Of a DNA stretch of 60,811 nt, positions 33,933-42,268 are shown in pieces (within the stretch, counting starts at the first letter, position 1; every line of letters begins with the position of its first letter). The translations under genes were made by a program, and so were the position numbers. Origin of the DNA: Pseudonocardiaceae bacterium. GTDB taxonomy: Bacteria; Actinomycetota; Actinomycetes; Mycobacteriales; Pseudonocardiaceae. The stretch covers positions 1 to 60,811 of the forward strand of contig WHSY01000020.1 in NCBI GenBank assembly GCA_009379815.1, in the 5' to 3' direction. The notes under the pieces were generated by a model. It was not told the origin of the DNA, searched no databases, and worked only from the letters and a program-made list of their open reading frames with translations.

Positions 33933-35150
33933 TCACCGCGGCTCGCATGAGCCGCCTCCGGCGATGGCCGCCTCGTAGCCGGCCACCAGGCGCTCCAGCC
34001 CCACTGCCGGGGTGAAGTCGCACTCGTAGCGTTGCCGCCCCGCCTCGCCCATTGCCCGGTTCGCGTCGGGTCCTGCCACGACGTCCCGTAGGCGATCCGC
34101 CAGCGACTCGGCATCACCCGGTCGGTGCAGCAGCCCGGTCACGCCGTCCTGGACGAGCTCGACGAACGCACCGTGGGCGGCGGCGACGGCGGGCACGGCC
34201 GCCGCCATCGCCTCCACCACCACGAGTCCGAAGGTCTCCATCCAGGCCGACGGCGCCACGACGGCCCCCGCGCCTGTCAGCAGCTCCGCGCACTCCGCCC
34301 TGGTCTGCATGCCGAGATACCGCACGTCGTCGCGCCCCTGCGCCCACTGCGCCAGCTCGCCGTGCAGCGGTCCCGCACCGGCGAGCACCAGCGGCATCCC
34401 CAGGCCGCCGTCGGCCCGGATGAGGTCCCACGCGGTCATCAGCAGGCGCACGCCCTTCTCGTCGGTGAGGCGCCCCAGGTACAGGAGATACTCGCCCGGA
34501 CCGCTACGTCGGGCACCCGGATCGGGGACGAAGTTGTGCTTGACGGACAGCCGCTGCGCCGGCATTCCCGACTGAACGAGAATGTTGTGTTGGGCGTTCG
34601 AGATGCAGAAGAATCGCGCCACCCCCGACCACCAGCGCCGGCGGTTGGCCACCATGTTCACCGCGAGCGGGATGGTGGCGGCGCGGGAACCCCGGTAACA
34701 GCCATGGCGGACTGCGGGGACAGATAGTGCCCCGACGCAGTCGGTGCACACCCGGCCCTCGCGGTACAGGGTTCCGGGCGGGCACACCATCGTGTAGTTG
34801 TGCAGCGTCGCCACGGTGGGCACACCGGCGTCGGTGCATGCGGCGACGACCGACGGACTCAGCAGCGGGAAGGTGTTGTGGATGTGCACGACGTCCGGCC
34901 GCTCCGCCCGAAGCCGCGATGCGAGGTCGGAGCGCACCGCCGGGTTCCACGGCACGCGGAAGGGCACCGCCGCCTTCTCGAGCAGGGGCATGGCGGCGAT
35001 GTCGTCGCTGCGCCGCTCGAACCTGCTGACCCGGTGGCCGGCGTCGGCGAGCAGCGCCGTCTCCTGGTCGACCACGCGGTCCTCGCCGCTCGGCTGCTCG
35101 GACCGGTACCTGTTGTGGACCACGAGCACCCGCAGCCGCCCGGCGCTCAT
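33933..35150 (-). CDS. family 4 glycosyltransferase
   Basis: 405 residues, GT-B fold. The retaining-type motif PSAWMETFGLVVVEAMA and the LYLGRLTDEKG nucleotide-binding strand are present; N-terminal VLVVHNRYRSEQPSGEDRVV is typical of this family. It probably adds a sugar to the lipid-linked unit of the second polysaccharide. It overlaps the Wzy-like gene by 4 bp. A four-Cys group (CPPGTLY ... CTDC ... HGCY) around residues 123-147 is seen in some of these enzymes and may bind zinc. Confidence 0.9.
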   Translation of the reverse strand: MSAGRLRVLVVHNRYRSEQPSGEDRVVDQETALLADAGHRVSRFERRSDDIAAMPLLEKAAVPFRVPWNPAVRSDLASRLRAERPDVVHIHNTFPLLSPSVVAACTDAGVPTVATLHNYTMVCPPGTLYREGRVCTDCVGALSVPAVRHGCYRGSRAATIPLAVNMVANRRRWWSGVARFFCISNAQHNILVQSGMPAQRLSVKHNFVPDPGARRSGPGEYLLYLGRLTDEKGVRLLMTAWDLIRADGGLGMPLVLAGAGPLHGELAQWAQGRDDVRYLGMQTRAECAELLTGAGAVVAPSAWMETFGLVVVEAMAAAVPAVAAAHGAFVELVQDGVTGLLHRPGDAESLADRLRDVVAGPDANRAMGEAGRQRYECDFTPAVGLERLVAGYEAAIAGGGSCEPR

Positions 35151-36430
35151 CCCGGGCTCCAGCGCGGCGGGGTGGTGGCCTGCTCATGCTCGGCGTCGCC
35201 CCGTACCAGCAGCGAGGCGGCCACGGCCAGGTGCAGCAGATAGAGCGACGCGTCGCCGAGTCCCACCTCCGTGTACGAGGCGACGACGCAGTAGAGGACG
35301 AGGAAGATGGCACAGGCGCGTTCCGGGGAGGGCGGCCGCAGCGCGGCGGTGATGATCAGGGAACCGAGCATGGCGACCACGATCGCGATTCCCACCCAAC
35401 CCTGCTCGTGGTAGGCAGCCAGCCAGCTGCTGTCGATCGGGAGGCCGGCGAAGGACTTGTCGGTCAGGCCCACCCCGAGCACCTGCTCGCCCACGGTGCG
35501 CTCCTCAGCCAACAGCAGATTCCACACCTTCTGACGGCCCGTGAGGTTGGAGAGGGCCTCGGCGTCCTGGCCGCGCCGCAGCCACTCTCTGACCACGTGG
35601 CCGAACGCCGCGACGACCACGGCACCGAGGGCGGCCGCCGCGACAGCGCGCCGGGCTCGTGCGTTGGCGAACGCCAGGCTGAGGCCGGCAACGGCCAGCC
35701 CGGCGATGAGGCCGGCCAGCGCGGTCCGGGTATGGCTGAGTAACAGCAGGCTGACCGCCGGCACGGCGATGACGGCGGCGCTGCGGCCGTCGATGCTCCG
35801 GGTGAGCCAGAGCACGATCGCCAGCCCGGTTGCGACGGCGCCGTACTGGCCGACCTGCGTCGGCCAGATCGGCCAGATCGCGCCGACCAGCCGACCGTCC
35901 GGGCCGGACAACGCCGAACCCGGCGAGATGACGAGACCGGCCGCCACCGTGAGGAGCACGGCGCCCAGGGTGTACAGGTGATAGCGGGCGAAGCGCAGGT
36001 CACCGCGCCACCACGACGAGATCAGCCACAGTGTCGCCACGAAGGCGGTCAGCCGGAAGCACCGGAACAACGATCCCAGTCCCGATTCCAGCTGCATGCT
36101 CGAGGCGAGACTGACGACCACCAGCAGGCTCAGCAGGAGCAGGTATGCACTCGGGCGCACGCGCACGCGCGGGTTGAGGGCCAGTGCCAGCCCGAACGCG
36201 ACCACCAGCGCACCCATCGTGATCATCTGGGCGAGCTGCCGCGGCAGCGGGAAGATCAGATCGACACTGGTGTAACCCAATGTGTTGAGCGCCAGCAGCG
36301 CCCAGACGACTCCGACCAGCCGCGGAGTGCCGGGCGCGACGTCGGCCCCGCCGCTGACCGATCCGGACGCCGGCGACCTCGCGATCGCGGTGTCGCCGCG
36401 CTCGCTGCCGCGCTCCGTGACCGTGCTCAT
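35147..36430 (-). CDS. O-antigen ligase/polymerase-like membrane protein (Wzy)
   Basis: 427 residues from ATG 36430, which overlaps the stop of the upstream gene by one base; the longer ORF start at 36577 is inside that gene. About 10 to 12 hydrophobic segments with a long periplasmic-type loop near 300-350 (GRQKVWNLLLAEERTVGEQVLGVGL, resembling the Wzy_C domain). It would polymerise repeat units outside the membrane. A second Wzy-like protein is encoded at 55408. Confidence 0.82.
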   Translation of the reverse strand: MSTVTERGSERGDTAIARSPASGSVSGGADVAPGTPRLVGVVWALLALNTLGYTSVDLIFPLPRQLAQMITMGALVVAFGLALALNPRVRVRPSAYLLLLSLLVVVSLASSMQLESGLGSLFRCFRLTAFVATLWLISSWWRGDLRFARYHLYTLGAVLLTVAAGLVISPGSALSGPDGRLVGAIWPIWPTQVGQYGAVATGLAIVLWLTRSIDGRSAAVIAVPAVSLLLLSHTRTALAGLIAGLAVAGLSLAFANARARRAVAAAALGAVVVAAFGHVVREWLRRGQDAEALSNLTGRQKVWNLLLAEERTVGEQVLGVGLTDKSFAGLPIDSSWLAAYHEQGWVGIAIVVAMLGSLIITAALRPPSPERACAIFLVLYCVVASYTEVGLGDASLYLLHLAVAASLLVRGDAEHEQATTPPRWSPG

Positions 36431-37986
36431 CAACACGCCGTTCCGGACTCGTCTGCGGCGAAGGTGCTGCCCATGTCCTGGCGATACGGGTCGGCCTGCC
36501 ATCCGGCAACGTTGGTCGTGCGATCGACGCTGCCCAGCGTGAAGGTCCAGGGCCCCGTGTAGGAGTTGTCGTGCCACCGAATCTGCTGATCACGAGTGAT
36601 CGCCTGCTGGATGACCTCGCCCTGGTAGGGCGACCAGTCCGGGTAGGTGCCGTAGTTCGAGAGAATCGCCATGCGGCCGGCGAACCCTGGGTAGCAGCCG
36701 ACGACCGCCGGCCGGTGGATGAACGTGTTGTCGTGGATATCCACCCGCTGCGTCTTCCACCGGCAGTCGCTGTAGAGCGGCTCGTCGGCGATGGCGGGTT
36801 GCGAGCACTCGGACACCGCCGGCACCAGGAGCGTGCAGACACCGGTCGAGGTGTTGGCCGGGCTGTTGCAGAAGCGGTCGGCGTTCTCCCAGGCGGTGAT
36901 GCCTGACCAGTTGTTCTCGAAGACGTTGCCGTAGATCTCGATCTTGTCGGTTCGGGCCGGTACGCGCGGCTCGCCACCGGACTCGCTCAAGTACACCGCC
37001 GCGGCGGGAAAGTGGTCGCCGCCGTCGGCGAACTCCTTGCCCTGCACCAGCGCGTTTCCCCGTAGCACGTTGTTGCGCAGGACGAGGTTGTAGCTCGTCT
37101 CGTAGAAGACCCCCTCGGCGTCGTTGTTCTCGATCAGGTTTCCCTCGATCAGGAAGTCGTTGTTGTTGGTGTCGGCCCACAACCCCGCGCCGTGGTTGTC
37201 GTGGATCCAGTTGTTGCGCACGTCGGCGCCGTCGACGGACCAGAACTTGATACCTCCGGTGCACCCGCACCCCTCGACTTTCGCCTCCCAGTCGTCGGTG
37301 TTGTTGCCGACGATCTCGTTGTGCTCGACGACGAGATCGACGATCTCGTTGCCCGCCTGGTAGGCGTTCATCCCGTACTGGCCGTTGTTGCGCAGGCAGT
37401 TGTAGCGGACCTGCTGGTGGGACCCGGCCATGAGTGCCGCACCCCGGTTGTCCTCGATCGTGTTGTGCTCGATCACCCAGCCGTTGCCCGAGTCGTGGTT
37501 GACCACCCCCTCGTTGCGCGGCGCGACGAAGCCCCGGACTGTCAGGTGCCGGATCGTCACGTCCCGGGCCTCGGTCGTGAAGGCATACCGGTTCAGCCCG
37601 CGGCCGTCGATGATCGCACCGGGTGCCCCGACGTAGGTGTTTCCGTCCTTCGGCGCCACCTGTCCGAACTCGCCGGTGCCCAGCGTGTGCGTGCCCGGGC
37701 GGAGCCAGAAGGTCGAACCGGGCGGGTTCGCCTCGGTCCCGGCGATCAGATCACCGTCGACCGCCGGATCGACGGTGATCGCGCCGGGTGGTGCGGACTC
37801 CGGTCCGGGGACCTGGTTGTCACAGATCGCCATGCCCGGGGTGGGCTCGGATGGCGCCCCGACTCCTCCGGTCGGTGACGGCGGATCGTCGGATGCGGAG
37901 GAGCACGACGCGAGGACGAGCACCAGGGACAGCATCGGGACGAGCCGAGCCAGGTGCCGGAGCGCCATCCTTGGGCTGATCATCAC
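36430..37986 (-). CDS. secreted right-handed beta-helix lipoprotein
   Basis: 518 residues. The N-terminus is a signal peptide with a lipobox (LVLASC), so the protein is probably lipid-anchored outside. The body has repeating Asn-rich turns (VIEHNTIEDN, VEHNEIVGN, VRNNWIHDN, LIEGNLIENN, LRNNVLRGN), the pattern of parallel beta-helix proteins such as pectate lyases and AlgG-type epimerases. Several Cys (CGCTGG, GVCTLL, SECSQ, DCRW, GCYPG) may form disulfides. It probably trims or modifies the exported polymer. No catalytic residue can be assigned. Confidence 0.8.
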   Translation of the reverse strand: MMISPRMALRHLARLVPMLSLVLVLASCSSASDDPPSPTGGVGAPSEPTPGMAICDNQVPGPESAPPGAITVDPAVDGDLIAGTEANPPGSTFWLRPGTHTLGTGEFGQVAPKDGNTYVGAPGAIIDGRGLNRYAFTTEARDVTIRHLTVRGFVAPRNEGVVNHDSGNGWVIEHNTIEDNRGAALMAGSHQQVRYNCLRNNGQYGMNAYQAGNEIVDLVVEHNEIVGNNTDDWEAKVEGCGCTGGIKFWSVDGADVRNNWIHDNHGAGLWADTNNNDFLIEGNLIENNDAEGVFYETSYNLVLRNNVLRGNALVQGKEFADGGDHFPAAAVYLSESGGEPRVPARTDKIEIYGNVFENNWSGITAWENADRFCNSPANTSTGVCTLLVPAVSECSQPAIADEPLYSDCRWKTQRVDIHDNTFIHRPAVVGCYPGFAGRMAILSNYGTYPDWSPYQGEVIQQAITRDQQIRWHDNSYTGPWTFTLGSVDRTTNVAGWQADPYRQDMGSTFAADESGTAC

Positions 37987-38005
37987 AGCTGTCCTCCCGA
38001 CCGGG

Positions 38006-39991
38006 TCACGATCCGAAGCGGAGCAGCGTGCTCATCGCACCGGCCCCGCCCCCGACGAAGCCGCGACCGACGAGGCTCACGACGGGCTCCCTACGGCCGA
38101 ATCCGGCCGAGTACCACCCGAGCGGCGGGTCGACGTCACCACGGTGTGCGGCCCACGCCAGCTCGGCCGGGAGCTCGAGCACGGCGGTCCGGTACTGCCC
38201 GCGGTGCTTCCAGCGCAGCAGTGCCCGTGCCCCGCCGAGGTCGGCGGTGATCCGGGGGCCGAGGTGGAAGGCCAACCGGCCCCGGTGCCGCCGGGTGCTG
38301 ATGACCTCGTCCGTCACTCGAAGCTCGCGGGCGGCGCTGTCGAGCTCGACCGACCGTCGGTGCACGACGGGCCGGCCGCGGCGGCCGTACCCGTCGTGCT
38401 CGGCCCGCCAGCGCGAGACACCGTCAGGATCGGCGTGGCCGACCAGCACGCGGCTGCGGGTGTGGCGGGTCCACAAGAACGGCCCACCCGACCCCGACTG
38501 GTCCTCGCCGTCGAGCTCGAGGGTGTTGTGCCCGAGGGTCGACCGGAAGTACGACCGCCACTCGGGGTCGCCGTGGTAGCAGAAGGTGCCGGGGTCGGCG
38601 AGCACGTCGACCCCGTCGTGGCGGACCTCGACCGACAGCGCGTCGGCGTGCGCGTGCGCGGCGATGGACAGGAAGCCGTGCGGCCCGCCGTCGCAGCGGC
38701 ACCAGATCTCGCCCCCGGCGTCGCGCTGCGGCACCCGCAGGATCGTGGCCCCCGCGTCGGCGAAGTGGGCCGGGCGGCGCTCCGGGCGGACGGCCGGCAG
38801 CGGATGCGGTCCCGCGAGCGCTGCCAGCAGGGGAGTGCGGGCGTCGCCGTTGCCCCCCGACGGCCACCACGCCGACCGCCCGAACAGGGCGCCCCCGGTC
38901 GCCAGCAGCGAGGCCCAGCGGTGGGTGCCGTCGCCGTCGACGACCAGGCCGTGGCCGTCGTCGCCGTCGCCCTGGCGGGGTGGCTGCAGCTGATTGTCCA
39001 CAATGGCCGCGAGCGCGTCGGTCATCCGCAGCAGCACCAGCCACGTCGAGTCGGGAACGGCGACCCCTGCGGCGTCGGCCTCGACGGCCGCCGCGAGACC
39101 CAGCTCCAGGACCAGGCCGTGGTATTCGGTGGCGAGCTCGCGGTTGAGGCCCGACTCGAAGGTGTTGTGCTGCAGCTGGTCGTCGAGCAGCCGCATCGCC
39201 TCGACTCGCCGGCGCGCCGACTCGGGGAACCAGGGGAACGAGCACGCCGCCGCGAGCTGACCGGCCGCCTCGGCGATCACGTGATTGTTCGCCGACGAGC
39301 CGCGGCTCGGGAAGGCCGCAAGCCACCGCTGGTGGTGCCGGATCTGGTGCAGCGCCTCCGGGTTGTCCTCGAACAGGCCTCGCGCGCCCGGCCAGCGGTC
39401 GAGGAGCCGGCGGACCCACACCCACGACAGCAGCCGGATGCCCAGCTCGATGCCGCTGACCCAGTGCACCCCGCGCAGCGGCGGGTTGGCTGCCCACCAC
39501 GACTTCAGGTGGTCGGCCACCCGGTAGGCGTAACGGTCGTCGCCGGTCAGCGCGTATGCCGCTGCGAGCACGGTGAGGTGCTGGTGGCGCGACGGCTCCC
39601 ACAGCTGCTTGATGTCGCCGACGGCATGCTCGTCGCGGTAGGGGATGTCGAAGGCATAGACGTCTGACGGGGCCCGCCGGCCGGTCCGCGGGTCGAACGA
39701 CCAGTCCGGGCTGACCAGGTCGTCGCGGGTGACTCCGAAGTAGTCGGCGTGCCCGTCCATGAGCCGGTCCGCCGTGGCGATCAGGCGCGCTCCGGCGTCG
39801 TCGGGGACCGCCGCCATGACCTCGTCGGGAAGGACCGCGGTGAACCGCCGCTCCGGCAGCCAGTCCGACGCAGCCGGGGAGTCGAGCAGCCCACGCCACC
39901 GGCGGATCCGAGAGGCGGTCGCCGCACGCCCCACCATCTCTCGCGGCCCCATCCGGGACAGCCGCCGCAGGTACCAACCGGCATCCATCAT
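38006..39991 (-). CDS. heparinase II/III family protein
   Basis: 661 residues starting MMDAGWYLRR. The N-terminal alpha/alpha toroid contains NNHVIAEAAGQL and the catalytic-type TEYHGLV region; the C-terminal beta domain has HAHADALSVEVRHDGVDVLADPGTFCYHGD. No signal peptide is visible, so it may act inside or be exported in another way. These proteins occur in many exopolysaccharide loci next to bi-domain oxidoreductases and asparagine synthases. They are polysaccharide lyases by family, but the substrate is unknown. Its start overlaps the upstream gene. Confidence 0.85.
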   Translation of the reverse strand: MMDAGWYLRRLSRMGPREMVGRAATASRIRRWRGLLDSPAASDWLPERRFTAVLPDEVMAAVPDDAGARLIATADRLMDGHADYFGVTRDDLVSPDWSFDPRTGRRAPSDVYAFDIPYRDEHAVGDIKQLWEPSRHQHLTVLAAAYALTGDDRYAYRVADHLKSWWAANPPLRGVHWVSGIELGIRLLSWVWVRRLLDRWPGARGLFEDNPEALHQIRHHQRWLAAFPSRGSSANNHVIAEAAGQLAAACSFPWFPESARRRVEAMRLLDDQLQHNTFESGLNRELATEYHGLVLELGLAAAVEADAAGVAVPDSTWLVLLRMTDALAAIVDNQLQPPRQGDGDDGHGLVVDGDGTHRWASLLATGGALFGRSAWWPSGGNGDARTPLLAALAGPHPLPAVRPERRPAHFADAGATILRVPQRDAGGEIWCRCDGGPHGFLSIAAHAHADALSVEVRHDGVDVLADPGTFCYHGDPEWRSYFRSTLGHNTLELDGEDQSGSGGPFLWTRHTRSRVLVGHADPDGVSRWRAEHDGYGRRGRPVVHRRSVELDSAARELRVTDEVISTRRHRGRLAFHLGPRITADLGGARALLRWKHRGQYRTAVLELPAELAWAAHRGDVDPPLGWYSAGFGRREPVVSLVGRGFVGGGAGAMSTLLRFGS

Positions 39992-42258
39992 GCGTGGACC
40001 CGGTTCGGCGACGTCAGGGCCTGCGCCGCCAGCCGGACCGGCGCCCCGGTCGCGAGGCTGGTGTGCACCGCGAGGGTGGCCCGGGTGGTCGCGACCAGCG
40101 AGTCGATCGGCACGGGCATCGGCCCACCGGACCGCACCGCCGCCACGAACGCCTCGAGCTGGGCGCGCTGACCCTTGTCCCGGCCACGAGCCATCCGAGC
40201 AGACACCCGCCGTGGTGCGGACCACCGCTTCCGACCGTGGACGGACGTGCGCTGGAAGTCGTCGAGGTGCAGGACCTTGCCGTCGGCCAGCAGGTCGAGG
40301 GTCTCCTTGGGGAAGCCGGCCGCGCCGGACGTGGCGTAGGTGATGACCGCGGTGGAGCCGTCAGGGTAGGTCAGGATGAGCTGCAGGTCGTTGTGTCCCG
40401 GTGTCGCGCAGGCGAAGACCGTCGACGGATCGCCGTCCAGCAACCAGCTCACCGTGTCGATGAAGTGCCCGCCCTCGCCGACGAACCGCGAACCCTCACT
40501 GTCCTGGCGCCCGTACCAGCTGCCTTGGTCCAGCCGCCCCGCGTTGACCAGGTACCGGACCGACGCGGGTGCGACCCGCCGACCGAGGCGCCCCTTGGCC
40601 TCGCGCAGCAGTGGCGCGAAGCGGCGGTTGAACCCGACCTGCAGCCGGTCGTTGCCCGACTCCACGATGGCGGACACCACCGCGCCCAGCTCCGCCTCGG
40701 AGAGAGCGAGTGGCTTCTCGACGAACACGGCCTTGCCCGCGAGCAGGGCACGGCGGGTCAGTTCGGCGTGCGAGCTGTGCCGGGTCACCACGAAGACCGC
40801 GTCCACGGACGAGTCCTCGAGCACGCCTTCGACGTCGGTCGAGGCCGAGCCGAAGCCGAACTTGCGCTTGGCGTTGGATCCCGACAACGCCGAGGTCGTG
40901 ACGACCTGCCGCAGCTCGACGTCCTCGCGACCCGCCAGGTGCGGCAGCAGCATCGACGACGCGTAGTTGCCGGCGCCGACGAAGGCCACGCGCACCGCCT
41001 GGCCGGGTGGGGGCGCGGCCCGACCCCGTCCGTTGCCGTGCGGTACCACGGACGGTACGTGGGTTGGTGGCGGTTGAAGACCGTTCTGCAGCGGGTTGGC
41101 CGTACTTGGAGAGCTGCCAACCGTGGGCTCGGGGTAGCGGAACAGCACGGCGACGGCCTTCATCCCACCGGGGTTCAGCGCCTCGTAGGTCTCGACGGCG
41201 TCGGAGAAGTCCGCCACGTGTGAGGTCAGCGGCTCGACGTCCACGCGGTTGCGGGCGATCAGGTCCAGGAAGCACTCCAAGTTGCGCCGCTCGGTCCAGC
41301 GCACGTAACCGATCGGGTAGTCCCGGCCCTCGAGCTCGTAGGACGGGTCGTAGCGGCCCGGCCCGTAGGACCGAGAGAACCGGACGTCGAGCTCCTTGTC
41401 GTAGTAGGCGTTCCACGGCAGGTCGAGGCGGCACTTGCCGATATCGACGACGCGGCCGCGGTCACGGCTCAGCCGGGCGGCCAGCTCGACGGGCTCGTTG
41501 CTGCTGCCGCCGGCGGCGAGGTAGACCTGGTCGACGCCGAAATGGGCGCCGCCGCCGGTGAGCTCACCGACCGCGGTGTCGACGACTCCCGAGCCGGGGT
41601 GGCTGCAGACCAGCGCTCCGAGCCGCTCCGCCAGGGCGCAGCGCTCGGCGTCGGGGTCGACCCCGACGACCCGGACGCCCGAGGCGGCCAGCAGCTGCGC
41701 GACGAGCTGCCCGATGAGCCCGAGCCCGATGACCAGCGCGACGTCGCCCAGCTGCGGCTCCCCGCGACGGACGCTCTGCATGGCGATCGCGCCGACCGTG
41801 CCGAAGGCGGCGTGCTGCGCAGCGACACCGGCCGGGACACGGCAGTACAGGTTCCTGGGCACCCAGTTGAGCTCGGCGTGCAGGGCATGCTCGTTGCCGG
41901 CACACGCGACGAGGTCGCCGACCGCGACGTCCGTGACGCCGGCGCCGACCTCCTCCACCACGCCGCACAGCGAGTAACCCAGCGGGGTGTAGGAGTCGAG
42001 TCGGTTCATCACCTTCTGGTAGGTGGCCGTCAACCCGTTGGTGGCCACGCTCTGCATGACCTTCGCGACCTGGTCCGGACGGGCACGGGCCTTGGCCAGC
42101 ATCGACATGCCGGCCTCCCCGACCTTCATCATCTCGGTGCCGGTGGAGATCAACGAGAACCGCGTCCGGACGAGCACGCCGCCGGGCTTGCACGCCGGGG
42201 CCGGGACCTCGAGCAGGGCCAGCTCGCCGGTCTTGTAGTTCTGCACGACCTGCTTCAC
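39988..42258 (-). CDS. fused Zn-dehydrogenase and Gfo/Idh/MocA oxidoreductase
   Basis: 756 residues from GTG 42258 with GAGGGGAC upstream. Residues 1 to about 370 are a zinc-type medium-chain dehydrogenase (CGVVEEVGAGV, IGLGLIGQLVAQLL). From about 425 a complete Gfo/Idh/MocA domain follows (VAFVGAGNYASSMLLPHL, VFVEKPLALS). The two are joined by a Pro/Ser/Gly-rich linker. This bi-domain protein is known from exopolysaccharide loci; it may oxidise and re-reduce a sugar, but the substrate is unknown. Confidence 0.87.
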   Translation of the reverse strand: MKQVVQNYKTGELALLEVPAPACKPGGVLVRTRFSLISTGTEMMKVGEAGMSMLAKARARPDQVAKVMQSVATNGLTATYQKVMNRLDSYTPLGYSLCGVVEEVGAGVTDVAVGDLVACAGNEHALHAELNWVPRNLYCRVPAGVAAQHAAFGTVGAIAMQSVRRGEPQLGDVALVIGLGLIGQLVAQLLAASGVRVVGVDPDAERCALAERLGALVCSHPGSGVVDTAVGELTGGGAHFGVDQVYLAAGGSSNEPVELAARLSRDRGRVVDIGKCRLDLPWNAYYDKELDVRFSRSYGPGRYDPSYELEGRDYPIGYVRWTERRNLECFLDLIARNRVDVEPLTSHVADFSDAVETYEALNPGGMKAVAVLFRYPEPTVGSSPSTANPLQNGLQPPPTHVPSVVPHGNGRGRAAPPPGQAVRVAFVGAGNYASSMLLPHLAGREDVELRQVVTTSALSGSNAKRKFGFGSASTDVEGVLEDSSVDAVFVVTRHSSHAELTRRALLAGKAVFVEKPLALSEAELGAVVSAIVESGNDRLQVGFNRRFAPLLREAKGRLGRRVAPASVRYLVNAGRLDQGSWYGRQDSEGSRFVGEGGHFIDTVSWLLDGDPSTVFACATPGHNDLQLILTYPDGSTAVITYATSGAAGFPKETLDLLADGKVLHLDDFQRTSVHGRKRWSAPRRVSARMARGRDKGQRAQLEAFVAAVRSGGPMPVPIDSLVATTRATLAVHTSLATGAPVRLAAQALTSPNRVHA

Positions 42259-42268
42259 TCTCGTCCCC

